Origin: Oscillospiraceae bacterium
Lineage (GTDB): Bacteria > Bacillota > Clostridia > Oscillospirales > Ruminococcaceae
NCBI GenBank assembly: GCA_014799385.1
Contig: JAAVIC010000033.1
Location: forward strand, 62,001 to 126,000
Direction of reading: 5' to 3'
DNA: 64,000 nucleotides
Part shown: one piece after another, positions 1-8,356 of the stretch
Layout: every line of letters starts with the position of its first letter
Position numbering within the stretch: the stretch's first letter is position 1
Made by a program: the position numbers and the translations under genes
Notes under the pieces: model-generated
What the model was told of the DNA's origin: nothing
Database searches by the model: none
The model's input: the letters and a program-made list of their open reading frames with translations, nothing else

Positions 1-1
1 G

Positions 2-349
2 CTTTCTATCGCGTTCCAGAAGCGCCTTGGCGCAGGATTTTTCGGCGGCGAGGGATTCATTATGCAGCGTCTGCACGGCACGGGTATGGCGTTTATCGAA
101 ATCGACGGATATGTGGTTCAGTACGATTTGCAGCCGGGACAGCAGATGGTAATCGACACCGGTTATCTCGCGGCAATGTCAGGTACTTGCACAATGGATA
201 TTCAGACAGTTAAGGGCGTCGGAAACGTACTGTTCGGCGGCGAGGGTCTGTTCAATACCGTTGTGACCGGTCCCGGTAAAATTTACCTCCAGACGATGCC
301 TATCAGCCATCTGGCGGGCGCAGTTGCCTCGTGCATACCGAGAAGCTGA
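2..349 (+). CDS. AIM24 family protein, C-terminal part (partial)
   Basis: This is the 3' end of a gene that begins before the window; the reading frame is open from base 2 and ends at TGA 347-349. The visible 115 residues contain glycine-rich beta segments such as GAGFFGGEGFIMQRL and VLFGGEGLFNTVVTGPG, followed by YLQTMPISHLAG near the end. These match the C-terminal half of the AIM24 (TIGR00266) beta-barrel family. Bacterial members are cytoplasmic proteins without a settled biochemical role. The family call is from remembered motifs; the function is unknown. No downstream gene is coupled to it, and a strong hairpin follows. Confidence 0.8.
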   Translation, partial: LSIAFQKRLGAGFFGGEGFIMQRLHGTGMAFIEIDGYVVQYDLQPGQQMVIDTGYLAAMSGTCTMDIQTVKGVGNVLFGGEGLFNTVVTGPGKIYLQTMPISHLAGAVASCIPRS

Positions 350-400
350 GCAGCATAACTCTTTATATCAAAATACTACCGCGTGAAAATTTCACGCGGT

Positions 401-550
401 CAGACTGTCGATAAACCTTCGCACCGCCGCTTTGCGGCGGTGCTTACTTCGTCAAGGTTCATGCGGCAGCCACAAAGGCTAGCCGCACGATCCTAGGTTG
501 ACCGCAAGGCGGTCATTCGTCCTCGTCTGCGAGTGTTTCTCGACAGTCTG
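401..550. other. Inverted-repeat-bounded, hairpin-dense block (MITE-like or ncRNA)
   Basis: Bases 401-416 and 535-550 form a 16-base inverted repeat with one mismatch (CAGACTGTCGATAAAC against the complement of GTTTCTCGACAGTCTG). Inside are three compact hairpins: 421-443 (GCACCGCCGC, loop TTT), 462-487 (TGCGGC-AGCC stem, loop ACAAA, one bulge) and 500-514 (GACCGC, loop AAG). The block is GC-rich within AT-rich flanks. No target-site duplication or ORF was seen. Confidence 0.5.
421..443 (+). terminator. Strong hairpin, possible terminator of the AIM24 gene
   Basis: A perfect 10-bp stem GCACCGCCGC / GCGGCGGTGC with loop TTT lies 72 bases after the AIM24 stop. The following sequence TTACTTCG is a poor U-tract, so it may be part of the structured block and not a true intrinsic terminator. 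Confidence 0.4.
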
Positions 551-645
551 GTGGACGAGAATTAAACCTGCTTTATATACAAACTGACCGCGTGAAAATC
601 TCATGCGAATTTTCTTAAAAAATATAAAAAAATATAGAAATCCAC

Positions 646-674
646 TTGCAATTTATGGAATTGTGTGGTAAAAT
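646..674 (+). promoter_or_regulatory. Promoter for glgA
   Basis: TTGCAA at 646-651 and TAAAAT at 669-674 are separated by exactly 17 bases, and the -10 is preceded by TGTGG. The leader to the ATG at 777 is about 95 bases. It contains a small hairpin at 732-749 (TTTCGGA/TCCGAAA) just before the RBS GGAGG at 764-768. Confidence 0.7.
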
Positions 675-776
675 TAAAGTATATAGGAGTAATCTCCAAA
701 AGTTCGATTGATGTCGAGAATTGAAATCGCTTTTCGGAGGTTTCCGAAATTTGAAAGATAATCGGAGGAAGCAGTT

Positions 777-2198
777 ATGAACATTTTATATGCAGCAAGT
801 GAAGCGTTGCCGTTTGCGGCAAGCGGCGGTCTGGCGGACGTTGCAGGCTCTTTGCCTAAGGCTTTGGTTGAAGCAGGCGAGGACGCGCGTGTAGTAATGC
901 CGTACTACGTCAACAATATCAAGCCCGAGCTTAAAGAAAAGATGACATTTATTACCAATTTCACTGTTCCGGTGGGTTGGAGAAGCCAATACTGCGGAGT
1001 GTTTATGCAGAAGATGAACGGAGTGATCTACTATTTCATCGATAATGAGTACTACTTCAAGCGTGATGGCGGTCTGTACGGATATTACGATGATGCGGAG
1101 AGATATGTATTCTTCAGCCGCGCGGTTTTGGAAATGCTCCGTCACATCGACTTCCACCCTCAGATTATCAATTCCAATGACTGGCAGTGCGCGCTGATTC
1201 CGGTATATCATAATCTGTTCTACAAAAACGAGTGGGGATTCGGCGACATCAAGAACGTGTTCACCATTCACAATATCGGTTATCAGGGTCAGTATGGATT
1301 AGATTTGGTGAAGGACATCGTGGGCATTCCGCCGCATAATGTCAACATTATTGAGTACGACCGTGACATCAACTTTATGAAGGGCGCGATAGAGGTTGCC
1401 GACAAGGTGACTACCGTTTCGCCGACATATTCCCACGAGATTCTCGACCCGTGGTTCTCGCATGGGTTGGACAGAATTTTGCGCAGCAAGCAGTACAAGA
1501 CCACGGGCTTCCTCAACGGAATCGATACCGATTTGTACAATCCCGAAACGGACGACACCATTGCGGCGAAATTTTCCGCGAGAAGCCACAAGGGTAAGCA
1601 GGCTTGTAAATCCGCTGTCTTTGAGGAATTTGGAATGCCGCAGTATGACATTCCGCTGATTGCGATGATTTCCAGATTTGCCGACCACAAGGGCTTTGAT
1701 TTGGTAAAATATGTATTTGATGAGATCATCTCTGTTGATGTTCAGGTGGTGATTCTCGGTTCGGGCGAGCAGCAGTATGAGAACTTCTTCCAGGAGATGC
1801 ACTGGCGGTATCCCGACAAGGTTGGATTCTACCGTGGTTACAATCCCTCGTTGGCAAAGAGAATTTACGCGGGCGCGGACATTTTCCTGATGCCGTCCAA
1901 GAGTGAGCCTTGCGGTCTGGCGCAGATGATTGCGGCGCGCTATGGAACTGTTCCCGTTGTTCGCGCAACTGGCGGACTTCGCGACAGCATTGTTGACGCG
2001 GGCGATAACGGTATCGGATTCACGTTCCAGAGCTACAACGCTCATGATATGCTTGAAGCGATTCGCCGTGCTAAGGGCTATTATGACAACAAGAGCGAGT
2101 GGAGCAAGCTCGTTACCCGCGCAATGAAAGCTGACTTTAGCTGGGGCACTTCCGCGAAGTTGTACATTGGCTTGTACAAGGAGCTTTGCGGCGGATAA
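777..2198 (+). CDS. glgA: Glycogen synthase (ADP-glucose type, GT5)
   Basis: Transfers glucose from ADP-glucose to the non-reducing end of alpha-1,4-glucan during cytoplasmic glycogen synthesis. The 473-residue length is normal for bacterial GlgA. The N-terminal ADP-glucose motif appears as ASGGLADVAGSLPKAL (the usual KxGGL loop with S in place of K-T neighbours), and the C-terminal GT-B lobe has SEPCGLAQMIAARYG and VVRATGGLRDSIVD. The start ATG follows GGAGG by 8 bases. No other glg gene is nearby, so it appears to be monocistronic: it has its own promoter and is followed by a hairpin terminator. Confidence 0.96.
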   Translation: MNILYAASEALPFAASGGLADVAGSLPKALVEAGEDARVVMPYYVNNIKPELKEKMTFITNFTVPVGWRSQYCGVFMQKMNGVIYYFIDNEYYFKRDGGLYGYYDDAERYVFFSRAVLEMLRHIDFHPQIINSNDWQCALIPVYHNLFYKNEWGFGDIKNVFTIHNIGYQGQYGLDLVKDIVGIPPHNVNIIEYDRDINFMKGAIEVADKVTTVSPTYSHEILDPWFSHGLDRILRSKQYKTTGFLNGIDTDLYNPETDDTIAAKFSARSHKGKQACKSAVFEEFGMPQYDIPLIAMISRFADHKGFDLVKYVFDEIISVDVQVVILGSGEQQYENFFQEMHWRYPDKVGFYRGYNPSLAKRIYAGADIFLMPSKSEPCGLAQMIAARYGTVPVVRATGGLRDSIVDAGDNGIGFTFQSYNAHDMLEAIRRAKGYYDNKSEWSKLVTRAMKADFSWGTSAKLYIGLYKELCGG

Positions 2199-2209
2199 TT
2201 TAACTGTTT

Positions 2210-2252
2210 AATGCGGCAAGAGCGGTCGAAAGATTGTTTTTGCCGCATTTTT
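2210..2252 (+). terminator. Terminator after glgA
   Basis: A 10-bp stem AATGCGGCAA / TTGCCGCATT closes a 20-base loop and runs into TTT. It lies 12 bases after the glgA stop. Confidence 0.55.
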
Positions 2253-2262
2253 AGGGGGAGTT

Positions 2263-2787
2263 ATGGACAAATTCGATGAATTTGAGGCTTGGGATAAGCT
2301 TGACGAAATCCGCGGTTTGTTGGACGGAATGAATATCAAGTACGAGGTTCACCGTCACGATGATGAGGAGTTTAACTATCTGAAGGATAATGAAATTTGT
2401 ATAAAGATTCCGAATCCGTACAGCGATAGAACAATGTTCATTGATTTACAGGACGAAATTTCGCTGTTTTTCGGTCCCGAGTGGCACGAGCATTACTATC
2501 TAACCCAAGAGTATTTCGGGGAATTTCGTGACACGTTCATAGGAATTTTGAAAAACGAATATTGCAGCGCGGCGGTGTTTATCGGAGAGGATTTGCACTG
2601 GGGCGGCAGTATGCTTGCCGATAGGAAGTCGGTAATCGAAAAGTCGGCGGAGGCGGTTTTTGCCGGTAACACTCCCTCGGACGCGGATGACTTCAAACAG
2701 TCGTGGGAGGAAAGGGGCGCGGAGGTTCGCTTTCGGTTCTGGAATCCCAAGGATGACAAGACGGTGGTTTTTGAAAGGAAGAGTTGA
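2263..2787 (+). CDS. Hypothetical acidic protein
   Basis: I do not recognise this 174-residue protein. It is rich in Asp, Glu and aromatic residues, has no signal peptide or membrane segment, and has a central DEISLFFGPEWHEHYYL stretch typical of small cytoplasmic proteins of unknown function in Firmicutes. The ATG follows an AGGGGGAG Shine-Dalgarno closely. The next gene starts 2 bases after the stop, so these small genes are probably co-transcribed. Its composition resembles other immunity-like small genes seen later in the window, but no family can be named. Confidence 0.75.
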   Translation: MDKFDEFEAWDKLDEIRGLLDGMNIKYEVHRHDDEEFNYLKDNEICIKIPNPYSDRTMFIDLQDEISLFFGPEWHEHYYLTQEYFGEFRDTFIGILKNEYCSAAVFIGEDLHWGGSMLADRKSVIEKSAEAVFAGNTPSDADDFKQSWEERGAEVRFRFWNPKDDKTVVFERKS

Positions 2788-2789
2788 TA

Positions 2790-3224
2790 ATGAAAAAGTG
2801 TTTGAATTATGCGTTAGCATACGCAATTCTGGCAATGTGCGGCGGAGTTTTTTATCGCGAATTTACAAAATTTAACAATTTCAGAGGAGAAACGGCTCTC
2901 GGCAAGGTACATACTCACTTCTTTATGCTCGGAATGTTTATGTATTTGATAATTGCGCTGTTTATGCGGGAGAAAGACTTCTCGGGCGAAAAGCTGTTCA
3001 AAGCGTTCAGAGCTGTTTACAATACCGGAGTTCCGTTAACAGCAATAATGCTTGGAGTCCGTGGAGTGACGGAGGTTCTCGGTTTGGAACTTTCCAAGGG
3101 AGCAAGCGCGGCGATTTCGGGTATCGCGGGAATCGGGCATATAATCACAGGCGTGGGAATCGTCTTGCTGATTGTAACCCTCAAGAAGTGCGCTGTCAAA
3201 CCCTCCGTAAAGGCGGGAAAATAA
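2790..3224 (+). CDS. DUF2871 family integral membrane protein
   Basis: A 144-residue protein with four hydrophobic segments (about residues 5-20, 46-62, 77-95 and 105-130). The conserved-looking stretches YAILAMCGGVFYREFTKF and KVHTHFFMLGMFMYL match my memory of the DUF2871 family. The function is unknown; the paired histidines in VHTHFF could bind metal or haem, which is inference. ATG 2790 was preferred to an in-frame TTG at 2784 because AGGAAG at 2776-2781 spaces better to it. The stop TAA shares its last A with the ATG of the next gene. Confidence 0.85.
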   Translation: MKKCLNYALAYAILAMCGGVFYREFTKFNNFRGETALGKVHTHFFMLGMFMYLIIALFMREKDFSGEKLFKAFRAVYNTGVPLTAIMLGVRGVTEVLGLELSKGASAAISGIAGIGHIITGVGIVLLIVTLKKCAVKPSVKAGK

Positions 3225-3508
3225 TGTGGGTAAAGGGTAAGACCGTCTCGGGATTCCTGACATTGGACAATTCGGAGCTTGCTGCGGAAAATTTGCCGGA
3301 GGTGCTGAATACTCTCAAGGCAAATTTCGGCAATCGGCTGACATCGGGCGGCGAATTTGGTCTAAACGGAGATTCCGCCGCCTTCGAGCTTAGAATTGAC
3401 GAAATCCGCATAACAATAGGATATGACATTTGGAGCGGCGCGTTTATAATGGCATGGGACAGCTCGGGAAATAAGATTATTGAAGAAATTGAAAGTTTTT
3501 TGCGATAA
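3224..3508 (+). CDS. Small hypothetical protein
   Basis: A 94-residue cytoplasmic protein beginning WVKGKTVSGFLTLDNSE. I recognise no domain. ATG 3224 was chosen because it overlaps the upstream TAA by one base (TAATG); an in-frame ATG 36 bases earlier lies inside the upstream gene. The alternating hydrophobic pattern around ELRIDEIRITIGYDIWSG suggests a small beta-rich fold. It is followed by the hom promoter. Confidence 0.7.
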   Translation: MWVKGKTVSGFLTLDNSELAAENLPEVLNTLKANFGNRLTSGGEFGLNGDSAAFELRIDEIRITIGYDIWSGAFIMAWDSSGNKIIEEIESFLR

Positions 3509-3512
3509 ATAC

Positions 3513-3541
3513 TTGAAAAAAAGTCCGAGATGTGATATAAT
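3513..3541 (+). promoter_or_regulatory. Promoter for hom and downstream operon
   Basis: TTGAAA at 3513-3518 and TATAAT at 3536-3541 are 17 bases apart, with TGTGA just upstream of the -10. This is a strong sigma-A match 43 bases before the hom start. Confidence 0.85.
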
Positions 3542-3583
3542 TAATAATATAGGTGTAAATATAGACGGAAGGGATGTTATTTT

Positions 3584-4825
3584 ATGGCAAAGATAGCCGT
3601 TTTGGGCTATGGTGTGGTAGGCTCGGGAACTGTGGAGGTTTTCTACAAAAACAAGGAGAATCTTGAGAAAAAAGCGGGCGAACCACTGGATATCAAGTAT
3701 ATTCTGGACGTTCGGGATTTTCCCGACAGTCCATATGCGGACAAGTTCGTCAAGGACTTCAACGTGATTCTGAATGACCCGGAGATCAGCGTTGTCAGCG
3801 AAGTAATCGGCGGTCTTAAACCGGCGTATGACTTCGTGAAATCTGCGTTGACAGCGGGTAAGAGCGTTGTTACTTCCAACAAAGAACTTGTGGCTGCAAA
3901 GGGCGCGGAACTTCTCAAAATCGCCAAGGAAAAGAACGTGAATTTCTTCTTTGAGGCGAGCGTTGGCGGAGGGATTCCCATCATTAAGCCGATTCACGCT
4001 TGTCTGGAGGCAAACGAGATAGACGAGATCGCGGGTATTCTCAACGGAACAACAAATTTCATTCTCACCAAGATGATTCGTGATGGAATCGGGTTTGACG
4101 AGGCACTGAAAACCGCTCAGGAGCTTGGATATGCCGAGCGTAATCCAACCGCCGATGTTGAGGGCTTCGATGCGTGCCGCAAAATCTGCATTCTCGCATC
4201 GTTGGCATTTGGGCGGCACGTATATCCCGAAAGCGTCCATACCGAGGGCATTACCAAGATCACGCTTGATGACGTAAGCTACATTGACAGCTACAATGCT
4301 AAAATCAAGCTCATTGGCTGTGTGCGCCGTGAGGACAAGGGCGAAATCTCCATTGGAGTGTTCCCAGCGGTAATAAAGGACGAAAGCCAGCTCGCGGGTG
4401 TAAATGACGTATTTAACGCGATTCTCGTGCGCGGTGACGCGACCGGCGATGTTGTATTCTACGGAAAGGGCGCGGGCAAGTTGCCCACCGCTTCGGCAGT
4501 AGTTTCGGATATTATTTCCGCAGTGAAGCACTCAGACACCAGCCGTTCGCTTACATGGGCAGACAGTGAACAAACGTTTGTTCGTCCGTTTGAGGAGTTC
4601 ACCTGTGCGAATTATATCCGCGTTTCGATTAAGGATTCCGAGTCCGCAAAGGCGACTGTGAAGGAGCTTTTTGGCGATGTGGAATATCTTTCGACAAAGG
4701 GTTCAAACAGCGGAGAGTTGGCATTTGTTACCGATGTTATGCGTGAAAAAGACGCGCTGGATAAGTGCGCGGGACTGCCCGATGGATTTGGAGTTCCGGT
4801 AAGGATTCGAGTATTGGATTACTGA
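3584..4825 (+). CDS. hom: Homoserine dehydrogenase
   Basis: Reduces aspartate semialdehyde to homoserine for threonine, methionine and isoleucine synthesis. The N-terminal Rossmann motif is AVLGYGVVGSGTVE (residues 5-18), and the family signature region EASVGGGIPIIKPI and EIAGILNGTTNFILTKM is intact. The C-terminal 75 residues (from about NYIRVSIKDSESAKATV) resemble an ACT regulatory domain, giving the usual 410-430 residue length. Feedback inhibition by threonine is therefore plausible. It has its own promoter, and pyrH follows after 18 bases. Confidence 0.96.
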   Translation: MAKIAVLGYGVVGSGTVEVFYKNKENLEKKAGEPLDIKYILDVRDFPDSPYADKFVKDFNVILNDPEISVVSEVIGGLKPAYDFVKSALTAGKSVVTSNKELVAAKGAELLKIAKEKNVNFFFEASVGGGIPIIKPIHACLEANEIDEIAGILNGTTNFILTKMIRDGIGFDEALKTAQELGYAERNPTADVEGFDACRKICILASLAFGRHVYPESVHTEGITKITLDDVSYIDSYNAKIKLIGCVRREDKGEISIGVFPAVIKDESQLAGVNDVFNAILVRGDATGDVVFYGKGAGKLPTASAVVSDIISAVKHSDTSRSLTWADSEQTFVRPFEEFTCANYIRVSIKDSESAKATVKELFGDVEYLSTKGSNSGELAFVTDVMREKDALDKCAGLPDGFGVPVRIRVLDY

Positions 4826-4843
4826 TTTCGGGAGGGTGAGTCG

Positions 4844-5572
4844 ATGAGCGAGATGGAACCAAAGTATAAGCGCGTTCTGCTGAAGTTGAGCGGAGAGGCG
4901 CTTGCGGGAGAAAAAGGGCAAGGACTGGACTTCCCGACGGTGGAGAACATTTGCCGGAGTATAAAAAAAGCGGCGGATTCGGGAGCGCAAATCGGAATCG
5001 TTGTGGGCGGCGGAAATTTCTGGCGCGGACGCAGTTCTACAAGCTCCGACCGCGCCAGAGCCGACCATATCGGTATGCTGGCAACCACAATGAACGCGCT
5101 TGCCGTTGCGGACGTTCTGGAGAGTATGGGCGCAGTTGTGCGCGTTCAGACCGCAATTACAATGCAGCAGGTTGCCGAGCCGTTCATTCTCGGAAAGGCA
5201 CTGCGCCACCTTGAGAAGAACCGCATCGTGATTTTCGGCTGCGGCACAGGCAATCCGTTTTTCTCGACCGACAGCGCGGCGGCGCTCCGTGCGGCAGAGC
5301 TTAAGGCGAACATCATTCTCAAGGCAACAATGGTGGACGGAATCTATGACAAAGACCCGAAAAAGTTCCACGATGCGGTGAAGTACGATGTTATCACTTA
5401 TCACGAGGTACTTGTCAAGCGGCTTCAGGTTATGGATAGTGCCGCTGCCGCAATCTGCACCGAAAACAACATTCCGATTATAGTGTTCAATCTCGACCGC
5501 CCCGACAATATTTATGACGCAGTTATGGGAAAGACTGTCGGTACTTTGGTTACCAAGCACAGAGATTCATAA
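4844..5572 (+). CDS. pyrH: UMP kinase
   Basis: Phosphorylates UMP to UDP in pyrimidine nucleotide synthesis; the bacterial enzyme is a hexamer of the amino-acid-kinase fold. The motifs [32 protein letters not shown] and [17 protein letters not shown] are all present in 242 residues. The ATG follows GGGAGGGTGA. Its partner frr starts 12 bases downstream, matching the conserved pyrH-frr-uppS-cdsA order, although rpsB-tsf, which often precede it, are absent here and hom stands in their place. Confidence 0.97.
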   Translation: MSEMEPKYKRVLLKLSGEALAGEKGQGLDFPTVENICRSIKKAADSGAQIGIVVGGGNFWRGRSSTSSDRARADHIGMLATTMNALAVADVLESMGAVVRVQTAITMQQVAEPFILGKALRHLEKNRIVIFGCGTGNPFFSTDSAAALRAAELKANIILKATMVDGIYDKDPKKFHDAVKYDVITYHEVLVKRLQVMDSAAAAICTENNIPIIVFNLDRPDNIYDAVMGKTVGTLVTKHRDS

Positions 5573-5584
5573 AGGAGAAGAGCA

Positions 5585-6139
5585 ATGAAAGAAATTATTG
5601 ATAATACTAAAGAGCGAATGGGTAAGTGCATTAACGCTCTCGAAAGTGAACTCGGAACGATTCGCGCGGGCAGAGCGAATCCCACTGTTCTGGACAAAAT
5701 CACGGCTGAATATTACGGCACTCCCACACCGATCAACCAGATGGCTTCCGTGTCTGTGGCGGAGGCAAGAATTCTCGTGGTTCAGCCGTATGACGCATCT
5801 CAGCTTAAGGTTATTGAGAAAGCGATTCAGGCTTCCGACCTCGGAATCAACCCTACGAATGACGGACGCGTGCTGAGAATCGCGTTCCCGCAGCTTACCG
5901 AGGACCGCAGAAAGGAGCTTTGCAAGCAGGTAAGCAAAATCTGCGAGGAGAGCAAGGTTGCTGTTCGGAACGTTCGCCGTGACGGAATGGACAAAATCAA
6001 GGCGAAGAAAAAGGCAAACGAAATCACCGAAGACGATGTTAAGGAAGCGGAAAAGAATATCCAGAAGCTGACCGATAAGTTTATCGAAGATATTGACAAA
6101 ATCGGTGAGGCTAAGGACAAAGAAATAATGTCGATCTGA
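5585..6139 (+). CDS. frr: Ribosome recycling factor
   Basis: Splits post-termination ribosomes together with EF-G. At 184 residues it has the family length and the hallmark region GTIRAGRANPTVLDKI near the N-terminus, then ISVAEAR-type sequence (ASVSVAEARILVVQPYD) and a C-terminal helical bundle with RRDGMDKIKAKKKANEI. It has a strong AAGGAGAAG RBS. The stop TGA overlaps the ATG of uppS by one base, so the two are translationally coupled. Confidence 0.97.
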   Translation: MKEIIDNTKERMGKCINALESELGTIRAGRANPTVLDKITAEYYGTPTPINQMASVSVAEARILVVQPYDASQLKVIEKAIQASDLGINPTNDGRVLRIAFPQLTEDRRKELCKQVSKICEESKVAVRNVRRDGMDKIKAKKKANEITEDDVKEAEKNIQKLTDKFIEDIDKIGEAKDKEIMSI

Positions 6140-6843
6140 TGGGAGATACGTTAATTCCACAGCATATCGGATTCATTATGGACGGCAACGGACGATGGGC
6201 GAAAAAGCGTTTGATGCCGCGAAATTTCGGGCACAATCAAGGCGCGGCCGTATTTAAGAAAACCATAAACTGGTGCCGTGAGTTAGGTGTAAAGTGTGCA
6301 ACGTTTTATGCGTTCTCGACTGAAAATTGGAAACGCCCTCCCGATGAAGTCAAGGGTATTATGGATTTGCTGCGGCGATATATCAAGGATATTCGCGAAT
6401 CGGCAAAGGAGGATATCCGTATCATCATTCTGGGCGATATATCTGCGTTTGACGAGGATATTCGAGTAGAGTTGACGGATATAATGGAAACCTCCAAGGA
6501 CAACACCGGATTCATTGTCGGAATTGCGCTGAACTACGGCGGACGCGCGGAGATTTGTCGAGCGGCGAAGATTCTGTCGGAGCGTTGTGTATCCGGGGAG
6601 ATTTCCTCTGCGGACATCACCGAAGACATGCTTGAACAGCTTTTGTACACTGCCGAGATGCCGCCGCTTGATTTGGTGATCCGACCGAGCGGTGAGCAGA
6701 GGCTTTCCAATTTTTTGATCTGGCAGGCAGCATATGCGGAGTTTGTTTTTATGGACGTGCTGTGGCCGGACTTCACAAAGAAAGACTTAGAGTACGCCAT
6801 TAACGAATACGCGGGGCGTTCCCGCAGATTTGGCGGAATCTAA
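6139..6843 (+). CDS. uppS: Isoprenyl transferase (undecaprenyl diphosphate synthase)
   Basis: Condenses isopentenyl diphosphate units in cis onto farnesyl diphosphate to make the C55 carrier lipid for cell-wall synthesis. The catalytic signature MDGNGRWAKKR (Asp15, residues 14-24) is complete, as are ALNYGGRAEI and the C-terminal LVIRPSGEQRLSNFLIWQ and AYAEFVF motifs. 234 residues is normal. The gene is coupled to frr upstream and cdsA downstream. Confidence 0.97.
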   Translation: MGDTLIPQHIGFIMDGNGRWAKKRLMPRNFGHNQGAAVFKKTINWCRELGVKCATFYAFSTENWKRPPDEVKGIMDLLRRYIKDIRESAKEDIRIIILGDISAFDEDIRVELTDIMETSKDNTGFIVGIALNYGGRAEICRAAKILSERCVSGEISSADITEDMLEQLLYTAEMPPLDLVIRPSGEQRLSNFLIWQAAYAEFVFMDVLWPDFTKKDLEYAINEYAGRSRRFGGI

Positions 6844-6846
6844 TGG

Positions 6847-7698
6847 GTGAATTTTATGCTTGTAAGAATTATTTCCGCGTTTATCGGGATTGTTGTTGGT
6901 GTTACCATATTATTTTTCGACAACAAAATCTTGTATGCCGCAGTGTTGGCGATAATAAGCGCAATCGGAACATGGGAGCTTATCCATGCGGTGAAATGCA
7001 ATAAACGCAAGCTCTTGACCGGCTTCTGTGTGGTCTTTTCGGCGTTTGTTCCGTTTATGATGTGTATATCCTTATTTCGTCGGTTTCGCGCTCCTGTATT
7101 TCTGCTTTATGTGGTGGTTCTATTGTCGATTATGCTGTTTAACCACAAGACGATCACATTTGAAAATGTGGCTACCTGCGGCGGTGCGGCTCTGGTTATT
7201 CCAATCTCGCTTAGCTGTATCATTATGCTGAGATATTCTCCGGTAATTCCCCAGGGAAATTTGCCGGGCGTGTTTATGATAGTGTATTTGCTGTTCTGCG
7301 CGTGGTTTGGAGATTCCGGCGCGTATTTTGTCGGAACGTTCTTAGGAAAGCACAAGCTCTGTCCCGAAATCAGCCCCAAAAAGACCGTAGAGGGCTTAAT
7401 CGGCGGAATCGTAACGGTCGGAATTGTCGTGGCGATTCAATGTTTGGTGTATAATTTGTTGCTCCCAAGCGAGGTGAAGATGAACTATCTTGTGCTTATT
7501 CCGATTGGAATGCTCGCTTCCGGAGTGGGTGTTCTCGGAGATTTGTCCGCGTCCGTAATCAAGCGGCAGTACAAGGTCAAGGATTTTGGCAGCCTAATGC
7601 CGGGTCATGGCGGAGTGTTGGACAGATTCGACAGCGTTTTGTTTGTTGCACCGTTTTTATTTGCCGTATTCAGTTTTATTTCGCCGATAATGCAATAA
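6847..7698 (+). CDS. cdsA: Phosphatidate cytidylyltransferase
   Basis: Makes CDP-diacylglycerol from phosphatidate and CTP for phospholipid synthesis in the membrane. The 283-residue protein is almost entirely hydrophobic with seven or eight membrane segments. Near the C-terminus it bears the CDS signature: KRQYKVKDFGSLMPGHGG, then LDRFDS. Two starts are possible, GTG 6847 and ATG 6856; GGCGGA at 6832-6837 spaces better to the GTG. The gene follows uppS by 3 bases. A hairpin at 7709-7730 follows. Confidence 0.95.
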   Translation: MNFMLVRIISAFIGIVVGVTILFFDNKILYAAVLAIISAIGTWELIHAVKCNKRKLLTGFCVVFSAFVPFMMCISLFRRFRAPVFLLYVVVLLSIMLFNHKTITFENVATCGGAALVIPISLSCIIMLRYSPVIPQGNLPGVFMIVYLLFCAWFGDSGAYFVGTFLGKHKLCPEISPKKTVEGLIGGIVTVGIVVAIQCLVYNLLLPSEVKMNYLVLIPIGMLASGVGVLGDLSASVIKRQYKVKDFGSLMPGHGGVLDRFDSVLFVAPFLFAVFSFISPIMQ

Positions 7699-7708
7699 TA
7701 TGAAATTT

Positions 7709-7730
7709 CCCATTCATATGTGTGAATGGG
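7709..7730 (+). terminator. Weak hairpin after cdsA
   Basis: An 8-bp stem CCCATTCA / TGAATGGG with a six-base loop, followed by TGATTTTGTT. It is probably an attenuating or stabilising hairpin, since the operon seems to continue. Confidence 0.4.
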
Positions 7731-7757
7731 TGATTTTGTTCGAGCGGAGGGGTGCTT

Positions 7758-8354
7758 ATGAAACGTGTAATCGATTTGCCATATTACAGCTTTACCGTCT
7801 ACTCGGCGGCAAAAACAGGTATCTGCGTAAAATGCCCTATCTGCGGCGGAGAGGGTATGGTGAGGGTTGATGGCAAGGCATATTTCAAGTGTTTCGATTG
7901 CGGAAGTGTAAAGGAGAAAAGCCTGTCACACTACCGCACGAGCGTTCACGCTCACTGCAAAAACTGCGGAAAGTATTTTCGCCGAGAGGTCGAAGCGTAT
8001 GGAAACTGCGGCGCGGCTCACGTCACTTGTCCCGAATGTGGCGTGGTGATGTCCGGAAAGATTGAACGTGTTCCGATACAAAACGGAGCGTATTTTTCCG
8101 CTGAGATTCATAACGCTTGTGAACCGTTTTTCGGCTGTGAACTGCGGTATTCGGGGAGCTTTGACGGGAAATCCGTCTGGGCACTGAACCGCGAACACCT
8201 TGATTATCTGATAGAATACCTGAGCGCGAATTTGCGTGAAAAACGCGGCATTGTGAAGAAAACTCAGTCCGACCATCTTCCGAAGTTTATGAAAATCGCG
8301 AAAAATCGCGAGGGCGTAGTAAAAGTGCTCATCCAAATGCGTGAAAAGAGGTAG
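7758..8354 (+). CDS. Double zinc-ribbon protein of unknown function
   Basis: A 198-residue protein with four CxxC knuckles in its first 100 residues (CPICGG, CFDCGS, CKNCGK, CPECGV), forming two likely zinc ribbons. These are followed by an alpha/beta region without a recognised domain (ALNREHLDYLIEYLSANL). It starts at ATG 7758 after GGAGGGG; an in-frame GTG at 7752 overlaps the RBS. It sits between cdsA and dxr and ends 2 bases before dxr, so it is in the operon, but its role there is not evident. A nucleic-acid or protein interaction role is inference only. Confidence 0.75.
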   Translation: MKRVIDLPYYSFTVYSAAKTGICVKCPICGGEGMVRVDGKAYFKCFDCGSVKEKSLSHYRTSVHAHCKNCGKYFRREVEAYGNCGAAHVTCPECGVVMSGKIERVPIQNGAYFSAEIHNACEPFFGCELRYSGSFDGKSVWALNREHLDYLIEYLSANLREKRGIVKKTQSDHLPKFMKIAKNREGVVKVLIQMREKR

Positions 8355-8356
8355 TT

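Larger units (their letters stand above)
361..607. repeat. Imperfect direct repeat flanking a structured intergenic block
   Basis: The gene-free stretch 350-776 contains two copies of a roughly 37-base motif at 361-398 and 571-607. Both begin CTTTATAT and contain ACCGCGTGAAAAT. The left copy carries a near-perfect palindrome at 378-400 (arms ACCGCGTGAAA and TTTCACGCGGT around one base). The right copy is diverged in its second arm. The copies lie about 210 bases apart and bracket the inverted-repeat block at 401-550. No coding frame is evident inside. A small non-autonomous element or a structured RNA would both fit. Confidence 0.6.

Noticed and set aside
3362-4531. Long minus-strand ORF (389 codons) opposite hom
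   Set aside because: It is antisense to a clear homoserine dehydrogenase, has no recognisable domain and no RBS.
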